From positions 127,042-191,041 of the forward strand of contig NW_006766890.1 in the NCBI RefSeq assembly GCF_000275845.1: DNA of 64,000 nt. The letters are read 5' to 3'. The notes beneath the pieces are model-generated. The model saw only the letters and a program-made list of their open reading frames with translations, did not search any database and was not told the DNA's origin. The translations under genes and the position numbers were made by a program. The first letter of the stretch is position 1, and each line of letters starts with the position of its first letter. Shown in pieces: positions 22,492-35,406 of the stretch. The DNA comes from Dichomitus squalens LYAD-421 SS1. Its lineage: Eukaryota; Basidiomycota; Agaricomycetes; Polyporales; Polyporaceae.

Positions 22492-25106
22492 ATGAGCCGC
22501 AAGCCGTCGCTCCCGCCTGGGGTGCCCTTCCTCTTCAAGCTTCTGCTTGTCGTTTCCGCGCCGCCGTTTGCGGTGTACGCCCTCGCGCGTGTAGCTACTT
22601 CCCAAGACGTTGTCCTGCCCACCTGGGCCTGGATTTTGGCTGAGATCCTCAGTGGCCCTCTCGCGCTCACCGCACGCGTATGGTGGAAGTACAGCTCCTT
22701 CCGGCGTGGGGCCGAGCGCCTGGGAGCGGTGATGCCCCCAGAGATGGTTGGCCACTGGATCGGGAACTTAGATCTATTGACCCGTATCTTGGACGCCTTC
22801 GAGAACGGCTATCCTTGTGAGTGGTTTCGCGGTTCGCGTCGGCGTAACAGCTAGCTGACTACAATTTCGACGTCAATGACAATGTATCCTCCTGCAGCTG
22901 ATATGTTCGATGTTGGCTTCGGAGAGTGCGGGCCTATTCTACGGTTTAGCCTGTTCTGGGACATGCAGTACTCGACCAAGGACCCCAACATTGTGAAGGT
23001 ACGCGCGCGTCTGCAGAGCACATCTTATGTGGTTAAGCGAGTCTGTAGACTGTCCTAGCCACGGACTTCAACAACTATGAGAAAGGTAGTTATACCTCTC
23101 TCATGCTCGGCTCTTCCCATTTGATGACACTTTTATGCAGGCGAAATGTTCCACGACTTCACAGACTCGTTGTTCGGCACTGGGGTGTTCAATGCTGATG
23201 GTATGTACCCCCTCCCTCTCTGTGTAGGGCCGTGACCCACTATGCTGTTTAGGCGACATGTGGAAGTTCCATCGCTCCATGTCCCGACCGTTCTTCAGCC
23301 GGGAGCGGATCAGTGATTTCGACTTGTTCGACCGTCACGCTGGTACGTGGTACTCAGTTGCTATGCCTTCCCGCCCCCCGCCGAACTGAGAGCCTCGTAG
23401 ACGTTGCCCTCGGCAAGATCAGGGAGCGCGTCCAAGCAAACATAGCCTTCGACTTCCAGGAGCTGATCGCGCGGTTCACCCTCGACTCTGCTACCGAATT
23501 CCTCTTTGGTAATTGCGTACACAGCCTGCACTCTCCCATGCCGTACCCTAAAGGCATGTCCCCCTACAACATCGTCGACGAGCCCAAGTCCATCAAGGAG
23601 AAGTTCCCGCATGCATTTGCGATGGCGCAACGCATCGTATCTGAACGTCCCCGTGTTGGTTGGCTTTGGCCGCTGAAGGAACTCTTCAAGTCGAGGACTG
23701 ATGAGCACATGGCTATCGTCGACGCCTTCCTTGAGCCGCTCCTTCAGGAGGCCATTCGCAAGAAGGAAGAGCGCGAGAAGGCCGGGGCCAGTCTCGATGA
23801 TAAAGAGAGTCAAGACGATGAGACGCTCCTCGATAACTTGGTGAAGCAGACGTCTGGTACGCCGAGCAATTAACTATCTACGCGTAACGCTATCACTCAA
23901 CAATATGTTATTCGACAGACTACAAGATCCTACACGATGAGACTCTCAACATCCTGCTCGCAGGCCGTGATACGGTGCGTCCTCTTCCATACCTCCAGTG
24001 ACATCCGGCTGCTGATGTGCTCTGCGACAAGACCGCCGCCGCCCTTACATTTGGCGTCTACTTGTTGTGTCAGCACCCACACGTTCTCAAGCGTCTTCGC
24101 GAAGAGATTGTTGAGCATGTTGGTTACCAACGACGCCCCACCTACGACGATGTTCGCAACATGAAGTACCTCCGTGCCTTCTTGAACGGTCAGTGTGTGT
24201 TGAATGTACCAAGATGATCGGATGATCTCATACGGTCTTCTCCAGAGACGCTCCGGCTCTACCCTTCTGTGTAAGTCCTCACGGATGTCAATCAGGTCCC
24301 CGCTTACCTCTCGCGCGCCCTACAGGCCGTTCGATATCAGGCGGGTGTCTCCATTCAACTGTCTGACACCCGTCCATTCTCTGACCTATCAAACAGGTTC
24401 TCTATCAAAGAAGGCACCTTGCCGAACCCCGACCCCACGGGCAAGCCCATCTACATCCCTCCTAAGACCGCGTAGGTTTGAGCTCAGCCCGAAAGTAATA
24501 GTCATATTCAGTCATATTGCGTCCCAGCATCTCGTATTCTATCTTCAACATGCACCGTGACCCAGTCTACTGGGGTCCAACTGGTACGGCACCATTCATC
24601 ATCGCATTCCTCCGCTCAACCTCTGACCTAATGTCCGCTCCCAGCGCAAGAATTTGATCCTGACCGTTTCCTCGATGAGCGTGTTGGAAAGTACCTAGTG
24701 CCAAACCCCTTCATCTTCCTTCCGTTCAATGCCGGACCTCGAATCTGTTTGGGGCAACAGGTCAGTCACTTACCGCCCACGCTCCCCGATTGTAGTAAGA
24801 GACACTGACTTCCTCTTCACGTCACAGTTCGCCTACAACGAGATGTCGTTCTTTATGATTCGCCTGCTCCAGAACTTCTCGTCCATGGAACTCGACCTTA
24901 CCGCCCAGCCTCAGGACTCGCGCCCGCCTCCGGAGTGGGCGACGGAAGGTGAGGGCCGCAAGGCCAAAGAGCAGATCGCCCCCAAGTCCCACTTCACCCT
25001 CTACGCTAACGTAGGTGGATCCTTCAATTTCGCGTTGACTGACATTGACCGCGTTGGACCTGTTCAGGGTGGGTGTTGGGTCAAGATGGGCGTGGCTGAA
25101 GCGTGA
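22492..25106 (+). CDS. Cytochrome P450, CYP63-type (copy 1)
   Basis: Membrane-anchored haem monooxygenase of the fungal CYP52 clan, most like CYP63 of wood-decay fungi. The first true ATG in frame is 22492 ([12 protein letters not shown]); an earlier in-frame start at 22432 is GTG. An N-terminal anchor is followed by [40 protein letters not shown] and the I-helix AGRDT-TAAALTF, which is split by an intron exactly before the last T. ExxR is ETLR in the exon after 24245, and the haem loop is [12 protein letters not shown] near 24730-24765. The C-terminus is [15 protein letters not shown] at 25104-25106. About a dozen introns. One of them (24341-24396) has a GC donor where copies 2 and 3 have GT at the same codon. 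CYP63 enzymes oxidise alkanes, fatty acids and aromatics; the substrate here is unknown. Confidence 0.92.
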
Positions 25107-25576
25107 ATATAGCATCGGGCAGTACAAGGAACGCGATGTTTGTGAAGTTATCTGTAAGCGTAAACGAAGAATCAAAGAATGCTGTAACCACATGTCTACC
25201 CTTCGCCTTATTGTTTTAATATATCCTCTCGACCTTGCGCTCGTAAAAGCTTGAGACGTGGGCAGTAACGGGAAACAGCATACTGCACGGATACCTACAT
25301 ATCATTTACTCTAGTAGTGTGGGTGACCGAGAGGTGGAGTGTGCATCGGAGCGCCCGTGTATTGAGCCCAAGATCCGGAGCAACCTGTGAGATCGAGTAG
25401 ATCGATGTGACCCAAGTCCGCGCAACAGACCGAGTCAGGCTCGACGCATCTGCGCGCGGTATATCTACTCTTTGCACACAACTACCACCACCACCACCCT
25501 TATCTGGCTGCTCTACTGTTCCTCTATTCGCGCGAGGAGGCCGTTTACCGCGATCAACACACCACCGACCTCGTCT
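25107..25576. promoter_or_regulatory. Promoter region of the glutaminyl-tRNA synthetase gene
   Basis: 470 bp between two genes on +. GGTATATCTAC near 25459 is a TATA-like element about 115 bp before the next ATG, followed by a short ACC repeat (near 25484) in the presumed leader. Confidence 0.4.
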
Positions 25577-28398
25577 ATGGCTCCCAAGGCGGACGCGCCT
25601 GAGACGGCGGAGCTCATCGAGCTCTTCAAGAAGATCGGACTAACGCAGTCCAAGGCGGCGGAGGCAGCCAAGAGCGCGAAGAGCGCGAGCACGCTCAAGG
25701 GCATCATCGAGTCGCATGATCTCGTCAACAAGGACTTGGACGAGAAGCAGGCTGTATTGCTTGCGGCGCTCGCTGTGCAAGGAGCCAAGCTTGGGGATGG
25801 GGAGCGGAGCTACGCTGTTGCTGGCATCTTGGATGGTCGCTTGAAGACGACCGACCAAGTCGCGGGTGAGCGCGATCTCTCTGGCTCTCGCGCGAGCTCG
25901 AGATGTAACCTTTTCCATGCGATAGAGGCGGCTAAGTACCTCGATGCACACCCCCTTCCTGTCGACGCGGCGGATTTCAACAAGAGCACCGGTGTCGGTA
26001 AGTACACCCAGTAGTAGCATCTATGTCGTACATACAGTGCTGAATATCCGTTTCATCAGGTTTCAGCATTACCGCTGAGCAACTCGCGGCCCGTGTAACC
26101 GAGTACATCTCGTCCAGTGCATACACAGGATGGAACAATTTGGGTGCCGCTATCGGCGGTCTGAAGAATACAGACCTTCGCTGGGCGAATGCGCTTGAAC
26201 TGAAGAACGCCGTGGAGAAGGCGTTCACAGAGAAATTCGGGGCGAAGCAAAGCGGGAAGCCGGCCGCGAAGGTACATATCCATGTCTTTCCTTCCAAAAT
26301 ATGCACTGAGCACACCATCCGCAGGAAGCGAAGAAAGAGCCTACCAAGGGCACCCCTGCTGTCACATCCGAGCCAGGTCCCTCTGCGCCATCGGCTCGTT
26401 CAGTCTTCGAGGAAGGCTTCCTTGGCCACCTGCACAAGGTTGGCGAAAACCCCCAAATCCACCCCCATCTACGCGAGCAGCACCTGTCTGCCACGAAGGG
26501 CATTGTCCACACTCGATTCCCTCCGGAGCCAAACGGCTTCCTGCACATCGGCCATTCAAAGGCGATCTTCGTGAACTTCGGGTACGCCGCACATCACGGT
26601 GGCCACTGTTATCTCCGATATGACGATACCAATCCGGAAGCAGAGGAGGGAAGGTTCTTTGAGAGTATTCTGGAGACTGTTCGATGGCTTGGGTATGAGC
26701 CTTGGAAGATCACGTATTCAAGCGACTACTTCGACAAGCTCTACGAGCTTGCCGTAGAATTGATCCGCCGAGACAAAGGATATGTCTGCCACTGCACAGG
26801 TGAGTATTGCGCCTTTCGTGTCAAGTTGGTTATATCAACGTCGTCATAGCGGAGGAGATTTTCGCGAACAGAGGTGGAGAGGATCGTGGTCCTCGGAGAG
26901 CTTGCGCACACCGGACGAGACCCGTCGCGGAGTCTCTAGCAGAGTTCGAGAAAATGAAGAACGGCGAATACCAGCCCGGCCAGGCGATCTTGAGAATGAA
27001 GCAGGATCTCGAGTCCGGAAACACGATGATGTGGGACTTGGTGGCCTATCGTGTTCTCCTCACCCCTCATCATAGAACACACGACAAGTGGAAGATCTAT
27101 CCAACATATGACTTTACGCACTGTCTGTGCGATAGCTTCGAGAACATCACGTTGGTGCCTCTTACTCGTGTCCTATCAGAGAGGTATTGATGATACATTA
27201 TTTCCTCAGCCACTCCCTATGCACAACGGAGTTCATCGCCTCCCGCGAGTCATATGAGTGGCTATGTGATGCTCTTGAGGTCTACAAGCCCCGTCAGTCC
27301 GAGTATGGTCGGCTCAACCTTACTGGGACAATCATGTCAAAACGGAAGATCCTCGCACTTGTCAAAGAGGGCCACGTTCGTGACTGGGATGACCCCCGCC
27401 TGTACACCCTCATCGCCCTTCGTCGTCGTGGTATCCCGCCCGGTGCCATCCTCTCATTCGTTAGCGGACTGGGTGTCTCCACAGCACCCTCAAATATCCA
27501 GACCGTCCGCTTCGAGCAGGCAATCAGGCAATATCTCGAAGGCAGTGTCTCTCGCCTGCTCATGGTACTGCGTCCGCTGAAAGTTACCATCGAGAACCTT
27601 CCCGAGGACTTCCTGTTGTGGCTCGAGAAGCCGCTTCACCCGAAGGTCCCGGAGCTGGGTGTTTCGAGGGTTCCCCTCACGCGTACAATCTACATCGACG
27701 CAGACGACTTCCGTTTGGAAGACTCCAAGGACTACTTTCGTCTCGCTCCGGGGAAGACAGTTGGTCTCTTCCAGGCCCCGTGGCCCGTCACCCATGTCTC
27801 CCACAAAACTGATCCCGCCACCGGTCAAGTCGTCGAGATCGTCGTCCGCGCAGAGAACGAGGGCGCACCCAAGAAGCCCAAGGCATTCATCCAGTGGGTT
27901 GCAGAGCACCGGCCGTCGGGCAGCCCCGTTGTCGTCGACGAGACACGCATCTTCCACCAGCTGTTCAAGAGCGAGAACCCGTCCGCGGCGGTGCCCGACT
28001 TCCGGGCGGACATCAACCCGGACTCGCTCGAGGTCGTCAGGGGCGCGATGGTCGAGGTCGGCTTCTGGAATCTCGCAAAGAAGGCGTACGCGGACGCGAA
28101 GGCGGAGGGGAAGAAGCGCACGGACGAGGCACTGAAGAAGAGCGCGAGTGCCACGGGCCCCGTCGTCGAGGGCGCGCCGACGCACGAGCATGACGACACG
28201 CCCAAGGCGACGAGCGAGCAGCTTGTCGGAAAGGAGGTGATCAGGTTCCAGGGCTTGCGCGTGGCGTACTTTGCGGTGGACAAGGAGGCGAAGCTGGCGT
28301 GTCTCGAGGATGGGATCGACGCTGGTCGCAAGGATGGAGATTACCTTGTGCTGAACAGAATCGTAAGCCTGAAGGAAGACTCGGGCAAGGCTGCATAA
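25577..28398 (+). CDS. GLN4: Glutaminyl-tRNA synthetase, cytosolic
   Basis: Class I synthetase that charges tRNA-Gln. The ATG at 25577 starts [20 protein letters not shown]. The eukaryote-specific N-terminal domain comes first ([36 protein letters not shown]), then a charged linker. The catalytic core opens with [18 protein letters not shown], carrying the HIGH signature near 26540, then [16 protein letters not shown] and [20 protein letters not shown]. The KMSKS-type loop is [13 protein letters not shown] near 27315-27350. [14 protein letters not shown] and [12 protein letters not shown] span the last intron, which begins in the ATCAC/GTTGGT region near 27148. The beta-barrel anticodon-binding domain fills the C-terminal half. 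TAA at 28396-28398. The GlnRS identity, rather than GluRS, rests on the N-terminal domain and the wording of the core motifs. About 800 residues. Confidence 0.95.
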
Positions 28399-29642
28399 AT
28401 CACATAACGTAGATGAACCATGGCGTCAGTGTTGAAGTCCTCACGAGATGTACAATGCTTTTACTCCTGCTCGAGGGACGACGTTGGGGTCGTGATACGG
28501 TGGCGCGACATGTTCACACGCCGATCCAGGGTGGCGCTGCTGTGATGTTGTTCAGAGGTGCTTACAGGCTCTCGACACCATGCAGCTAAGTAGCTAACCT
28601 TGGATGCGGAACGACGGGTATCTCGGACCTCACTTCGCTCTGTGCTCCTGTGCCTTGCCAGGTATAGATATACTATGTTGTCCTAAGAGCTTCAAGCAAA
28701 GGATGATCGACGCTTGCGGCTTGGATGACGTTCTGTGTGGTGAGTGCACTGCGACTTGGAGTGATTCATAACCCTCACGGCTTCTTCATGGCGTTCGCGC
28801 AACCGCGGCAGTATGTATAGTAGGTACGCGTGATTTATTGCGGTATAGCGTATTTCATGGTTACCAGTATGTCTGACGTCGACCTTCGCTCAGGGTCTTC
28901 TTCTGACCAACCACTGTATTTATCTCACATGCAGTAGATTCAATGTTGCTTGCCTACACATTCCAATACTCCAAGGATATGACCTCTCAAGACGTTTCTT
29001 TCCGGCGAGTACTCTGGTAGGCTACCCAAATACTAGGCTCACGTCACCGCCGCGCGACCTTATGCCCCGCATCGTAGAAGTTATGTCGAGGCAATGCCTG
29101 CTTAGCTTTTGCTGTTAATATACTGATCCTATCTGTCAAGGTGTAAGTCCGTGGCAGCTGAACAACCAAAACAGCTCCAGAACTACTGTCTCGCACTTCC
29201 AGCGTACGCTACTCGTCGAATCGTAGCCGATTGACCCGCGTCGGTAACAAGGGAAGACCAAGGTGGTATTAGATCGCTATTCAGGTGTGGACGTTATGAT
29301 TCTAATCCCGTTCTTTGTGTGTTCTGCTATCATTGAGCCCTTGCAAACCGTGATCCCGACAGTGGTTTGCATAGCCACATACGCCCGTCACAATCGAAAG
29401 AGTCTTCGGGAGATCCTCAAACTATCTCCAAGCTACGATATCTGAAAATTGTCACGCCACCGCACGACCTGGAGAGGCTGCGGCATGTAGTGGAATCTTC
29501 TCTCCGAGCTCGACGAAAAGTTTCGACATCGTCGCGACATGCTCCCGACGTGCATACAAATGCCGAGCAAATCAGTCTTCCACACAATCAACATCCAGCA
29601 CATAAAAGCAGCAATGGAACAGCAGAAACAGTAATTCCAACC
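28399..29642. other. Intergenic region
   Basis: About 1.24 kb between the glutaminyl-tRNA synthetase stop and the DUF6533-type start. No open frame of note and no domain seen on either strand. It presumably includes the 3' UTR of the first gene and the promoter of the second. Confidence 0.45.
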
Positions 29643-31689
29643 ATGTCGGCACAGTCGCTACTGCCTGCAGGCATGTCCATCCCTGGAGCTGAGCAGCTAT
29701 TTATTCAGACCATGCGAGACACTATCATGGCTAACTCCTCCACTAGTGAGTTCTTAGTTGCCTCACTGGTAGTTAGACCTGCTAGTCATAATGCTGCGAA
29801 GTGGCCGCTGTAACCCTGCTCATGTATGACATATGTCTTACGTTTTCTCAAGAGGTCCGTCAGACCCCGCTCTCCCGTCGTGTTTGCCGTGTCTTGATTC
29901 CTGATGGGCTTTGGTGGAATCTCTACAGGTCGAATTTGTCTGGCGGTAAGTTGGGTAGACAGAACAACGATGGGTCATAGCATAACGCGTCGGTCTGACA
30001 CTGTCTTGCCGCAGAGCTCGTTGGACAGGCACGAAAATCCTCTATCTTGTCGTCAGATACTATGGCCTGTTTGCAATCTTGTGAGTTCCCTCCGGATGAT
30101 AGTACATAAGTGGTTTGAATTACGAGATCCAGATTATTCTTTGCTGGTACGAGCTTCTGAAACTGGGAAGTGGACGCTTCACTGAACTTTTACAGTCAAT
30201 TCTAGCACCACCACTCCGTTCGCGGTATGTCAGGCTTCTCCCGAGTCTCAATTTACGCATGCTGATGCGACTTGTCATCGTGACAGTTGTCAGTCGTTCT
30301 GTCAGAACATGATGTTAGAAAACTGATGAACACGAACTAGATGCAGAGGCTGGGCTTATTTCGAGGCGTTGTGAGTTAATGACCGTATATGCCTCGTTCT
30401 CTTCTATACCTGTTGCGATGTTTGGCCGCAGTGGATCAACTGCAATCATCATGCTCCTAAGCGAGGCGCTGTTTATGCTTCGACTATGGAGCACATACGG
30501 CAGGAGCGTGAAAGGCGAGTGTGTACCATCAGCAGAAATCGCTTGTAACTCATTTTCGCACATTTGCTTGACCGGTGTTAGTCGCAGCTGTCGTCATGAC
30601 CTGTTTCGCTGGTGAGTCGAGTCATGATCAAACGCGTACCGATATACTCACGATCGCGTAGTAGAGATCACGGTATGCTTCTTTAGCCAGAAAAGAAAAG
30701 AGGCATCTATGTATAATTTGTATGCAGACGGCACTCGCAACGGGTATTACTGAGGCACGCAAGATACGAGCTATGCCACGCCCATCCGATCTTCTCATCC
30801 CGGGTTGTTTCAGTTTTGCCCACATTTCGCTGGCAGACACTCTACCAGCTTGGTGAGTGGTGTCTGGTACTGCCCGCAAGCTGCCCATCTGATTACGTCA
30901 ATGTCAAAGGGTTGTCTTCTGTGTTGTATCCGGTGAGTCCCTACTTCTGGAGAACACCCGTTGTTGCTCATGACCTCCACGCTACTATGGATACCTTCAG
31001 TCTCTTATTTTGCTTTGATGATTCGCAAGTTAGTCACTAGTGAAGCATTCAAGCTCGACCTCTCCAAAGCTAGGCGCAATCCGTTGACGAGGTGGTCTGA
31101 AGTGCAAAGATTCAGTCCACTTCTATTCCTGCTCGTCAGGGATGGCGTCGCCCACTTTTCCATGTGAGCGCTGCAGTGGTACCTTGCATGGTCTACGGGA
31201 GTAAACCAATTGCTGCTCTTGCATACAGGATGTTCTGTCAGTCTCCACGTCACTTGCACAACCAACAATTACCTAGCCTCCTCGCTAACTCTATCGAATG
31301 TGACCCGTTGCAGTGATAAAGATTTTCAATCTGTCCATCGTGATATGCTTTAATGGCAGAGCCGTCCAGAGTCTAGGATTTGGGTAAGTGCATTCAGCGC
31401 CTCCACAGACCTAAGATGAATGTATGTACACACGCAGGTGGATTATAGCTGTCGATTCAATATCGGTGAGACCGTCTCTCTGTATCACAGGGTTCAATGA
31501 CGAGAATACTTCATTGAGGCCTCAAAGCTTGCTCTGAACCTTCGCGGATTCATAATGGGAGACGAGGCTGAACCGACCACCGATCAAAGCACGATTCGAT
31601 TCGACCACCCACTGGTCCGATCCGATGAGAGTCACATTGGGCTTTCCGGCGGCACGGAGTCACATCTTGGAACTGCTTCAATGGCCTAG
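29643..31689 (+). CDS. DUF6533-type multi-pass membrane protein
   Basis: A gene made of small exons, none longer than about 60 codons. The ATG at 29643 starts SAQSLLPAGMSIPGA. Splicing after ACTA (donor GTGAGTTC) to TGGCCGCTG gives MAAVTLLMYDICLTFSQE. Two further junctions give VEFVWR and then ARWTGTKILYLVVRYYGLFA, together the DUF6533 signature of Agaricomycete membrane proteins. Later exons read IIMLLSEALFMLRLWSTYGR, TALATGITEARK, FALMIRKLVTSEAFKLDLSK and RFSPLLFLLVRDGVAHFSM, as expected for the last membrane helices. The final junction (donor GTGAGACC, acceptor TTGAG) yields DSIS-ASKLALNLRGF, then an acidic tail with TAG at 31687-31689. The middle exons (30080-30420) are not fully resolved. 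Seven-helix topology is likely. Members are numerous in mushrooms; function unknown. Confidence 0.78.
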
Positions 31690-32074
31690 GCAGCTTGCAC
31701 TTCGTCATGCGCGTCCCCGGTGGGTAGGGTGAAGGCGGACGTTCAGGAGACAATGTATGCTATGATTTCGTGATGATGTGCTGTAATTGCTAGTGGAATT
31801 TCCCTTGTAGTTCACTGTAACGTTGACTGGTCTGAAGCGTGAGGCTAGGAGGCCGAGAAGGGTTGTCTGCAAGCACTTTCAGAGAACCTAACAGCCAAAT
31901 ACTGGTCGGATCACGTGGGCAGGAAGGCAGAGCGCGTTCGCGTCAAGGCAGCAGCACTTGCATGCTTAGTCTGCGCCCGCCTGTTGCTTGACTCTGACTT
32001 AACTTCTGGACCTACACTGTCTGATAATGTGCTGAGACTGTCTACTACGATCTGTGAAGTGACCAATACTTGCC
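31690..32074. promoter_or_regulatory. Intergenic region upstream of CPSF100/Cft2
   Basis: 385 bp between two genes on +. No gene seen; it should hold the promoter of the downstream gene. Confidence 0.4.
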
Positions 32075-35000
32075 ATGATTACGTTCACGCCCCTCTCGGG
32101 TCCCGCTCGCTCTGCTCGCACAGTCCCATTGGCGTACTTGCTACAGGTCGACGATGTACGCATACTTCTTGACTGTGGATCTCCAGACTGGTGCCCAGAA
32201 ACCACTCAAGATGGCACAGAGGAGAGCGAATTAGCCCCATGGGAGAAATATTGTGATTCTCTGAAGGAGTACGTATTTCTCGCCCTATGTGAACCGTGCT
32301 TCATGAATATGTTTGTGTTGTTCAGGTGTGCATCCTCCGTAGACCTCGTGCTGCTATCTCATGGTGATCTATCTCACTGTGGATTGTATCCCTATGCACA
32401 TGCGCATTGGGGTCTCACTGCTCCTGCGTATACCACGCTACCTGTACAAGCTATGGCAAGGGTTGCCGTAACCGAAGACGTTGAAGGCATTCGCGACGAA
32501 CAAGACGTAGGAGATACAACGGAGGCTAAGGGGACCCAAGAGTCCTCCAGCGAACCATCCGGCTCTCCTGTACTTGGTGAGAATGTCTCTTCTCCACCAC
32601 CTTCCTCCGAAGGAAAGCGGCGCAAGAATGTTGCTACTCTTCAAGAAGTTGTCGACGCCTTTGAGTCTGTGAATGTCTTGAGGTATTCTCAGCCATGTCA
32701 CCTACAAGGTATGACCGTTGTTCGGGTTTTGTCGATGCGCGAGGCTCAAGCTTAGCTGGGACATAGGCAAGTGCCAGGGTTTGACTATCATCCCCTTCAA
32801 CGCTGGTCACTCTCTTGGAGGTACCATCTGGAAGATTCGTTCTCCCTCGGCTGGTACTATTCTCTACGCCGTCGATATGAATCACATGCGGGAACGACAT
32901 CTGGACGGCACTGTTCTCATACGGCAGGCTTCTGCTGGTGGTGGAGTCTTCGAGAGCTTGGCAAGGCCGGACCTCTTGATCACCGACGCGGAGCGCGCCA
33001 ACGTGACCACAGCTCGTCGCAAAGACAGGGACGCCGCTTTGCTAGGCAAGTTCACTAACAAGTCCGGAGACGACCGTGCAGCTGACGATGACCATGCTTG
33101 ACTGCGGCTATCTCTTTAGATTGTGTCACCGCAACTCTATCGTCACGCAATTCTCTGTTGTTGCCATGCGATGCCAGTACCAGAGTCCTCGAGTTATTAG
33201 TCTTGCTTGATCAGCACTGGAACTACTCTCGGCTGAAATACCCGATCTGTCTGCTGTCCCGTACGGGTCAGGAGATGCTCACCTTCGTTCGCAGTATGAT
33301 GGAATGGTTCGGCGGCACGATCAGCAAGGAGGATGTTGGTGAGAACGGCGAGAACGGAAGGCGTGACCGACGAAGACGCGACGATGATCACGACGAAGAA
33401 GCATTAGGGGCCTTCGCCTTGCGCTTCAAGTACGTTCGCTCATATTGTAGAACACTGTTCCATATGGTCTATGCTTACTTGCGTCATGCCGCCAGGCACG
33501 TCGAGTTCTTCCTGAGCCCTCAAGCTCTCATGTCGACGTACTCGTCGAAAGACCCCAAGCTAATACTTGCCGTACCGGCCACGCTCTCTCATGGTCCCTC
33601 GCGCGCGATCTTCGCAGAGTTTGCGGAGATTCCTGATAACGTCGTCCTTCTCACTGGGCGAGGAGAGCCGGGCACACTGGGCCGGCTGCTTTTTGACAAG
33701 TGGAATGATTCTCAGCGCGAGGAAGCGAAGTGGGACCGAGGAAAGATTGGCAACAACATCATGATGGATGGGGTCCTTCGCCTCGAGGTACGCATGCGTC
33801 TTCGTTCAGCCATTCCGTATAGCCCTTGCCAAGACGAGTCTTAATATTGCCTGTGGTACACGAATGATACATGCAGATGCACTCCAAGGTGCCACTCCAG
33901 GGCGAGGAGCTGGAAGAGTACCTTGCGAAAGAGCGCGCGGCGCGGGAGAAGGCCGCAGCGCAACAAGCTGCGCTCGCGCGCACCCAGCGCATGCTTGAGG
34001 CAGACGAGGCCGAGAGCGAGTCTGAAGACGATACCGACGAGTCGGGCTCGGACTCGGATGAAGAAAGCGAGGTGGAGCGCACGCTCGGTGAAGACTTCAT
34101 GGACACCGCCGAAGAAGGCAAGCCTGTGCGAACTGGGCGCACGAATGGCCGCCGAAAGCGGAAGCGCGCCGAAGGCGGCGGCGCGGACGGGGACTGGGTC
34201 GTAGGCGGAAACGAGCCCGAGGACGGGGCGGTGACGCGCATATCATTTGATATCTACTTGAAAGGGAACGTCACGAAGGCGACGTCGTTCTTCAAGAGCG
34301 CGGAGGGGCAGACGCAGCGGTTCAGGATGTTCCCGTATGTGGAGAAGAAAAGGAGGGTGGACGAGTATGGCGAGACAGTCGATGTCGGAATGTGGCTGAG
34401 GAAGGGGAAGGTGTTCGAGGAGAGTACGGAGAGCGAGGAGTCGAAGGAAGCAAAACGGCGGAAGGAGGAAGAAGAGGCAAAGGTAAGGCTACTCATGACT
34501 TGACTTCACGACAATGTTGACCAGCCTCGCAGAAAACGCCTCGAGAGCCGCCGTCAAAATACGTGACATCCGTTGCGGAAGTGCAACTCGCATGTCGATT
34601 GTTCTTCGTCGACTTGGAGGGTTTGAATGACGGACGTGCGGTGAAGACAATTGTCCCTCAGGTCAACCCTAGGAAGATGGTGAGTAACATGCGCCTGCCA
34701 ACGTCCGCGGAATCCCCATGCGTTGTCGCTAGATTCTGGTGCATGCACCACAAGCTGCAACAGATGCTTTGATTGAGAGCTGTGCAAGTATCAAAGCCAT
34801 GACCAAGGAGATTTACGCTCCTCCCCAAGGCGAGACTATCCAAATCGGTCAACACACGAATAGCTTCTCGATATCACTGAGCGATGAGCTCCTGGCCTCC
34901 CTCAAGATGTCCAGGGTAAGCTGCATGAACCTCAGGCTCTCGTTCATCTGACAGAGCATGTGCCGTAGTTCGAGGATAACGAAGTTGCCTATGTCTCTGG

Positions 35001-35406
35001 TCGCGTGTCCAGCCTGGCATCGTCAACCATCCCAGTACTGGAGCCGGCAGCAATCACTCACTTCCAACCGGCATCTGCCCCGCACCAGCCACTTCGTGGG
35101 CGGATGCTCGGCTCACGGCCGACACAGGCTCTGCCGCAATCGACCATGATCGGCGAGCTCAAATTGACTGCGTTGAAGACGCGTCTAGCGTCGATCGGCG
35201 TGCAAGCTGAGTTGGTCGGAGAGGGTGTCCTGATCTGCGGCGCGGCCGCAAAGAAGGGGGCGGGCGTCGGTCTGGACTCTCTTGGCGATTCTGTAGCAGT
35301 CAGAAAGACTGCACGCGGTCGGGTTGAAGTGGAGGGCTCGGTGTCGGATGTTTATCACACCGTTCGTAGAGAAGTATATAGTCTCCTTGCACTCGTCGCG
35401 GGATGA
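32075..35406 (+). CDS. CFT2: Cleavage and polyadenylation specificity factor subunit 2 (CPSF100/Cft2)
   Basis: Nuclear subunit of the mRNA 3'-end processing complex, partner of the CPSF73 endonuclease. The ATG at 32075 starts ITFTPLSGPARSARTVPLAY and leads into the metallo-beta-lactamase domain (VRILLDCGSPDW). The metal motif, HxHxDH in CPSF73, reads LLSHGDLSHCG here, so ligands are missing, as in other CPSF100 proteins. Next are IIPFNAGHSLGGTIWKI, ILYAVDMNHMRERHL, the beta-CASP part (VTATLSSRNSLLLPCDAS, LELLVLLDQHW, VEFFLSPQALMSTY) and LTGRGEPGTLGRLLF. An acidic linker follows near 34000-34180, then the C-terminal domain (FVDLEGLNDGRAVKTIVPQV, RKMILVHAP). TGA at 35404-35406. The intron at 33046-33119 begins with GCAAGT, a GC-AG intron that restores LL-DCVTATL in frame. 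About 900 residues. Confidence 0.93.
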
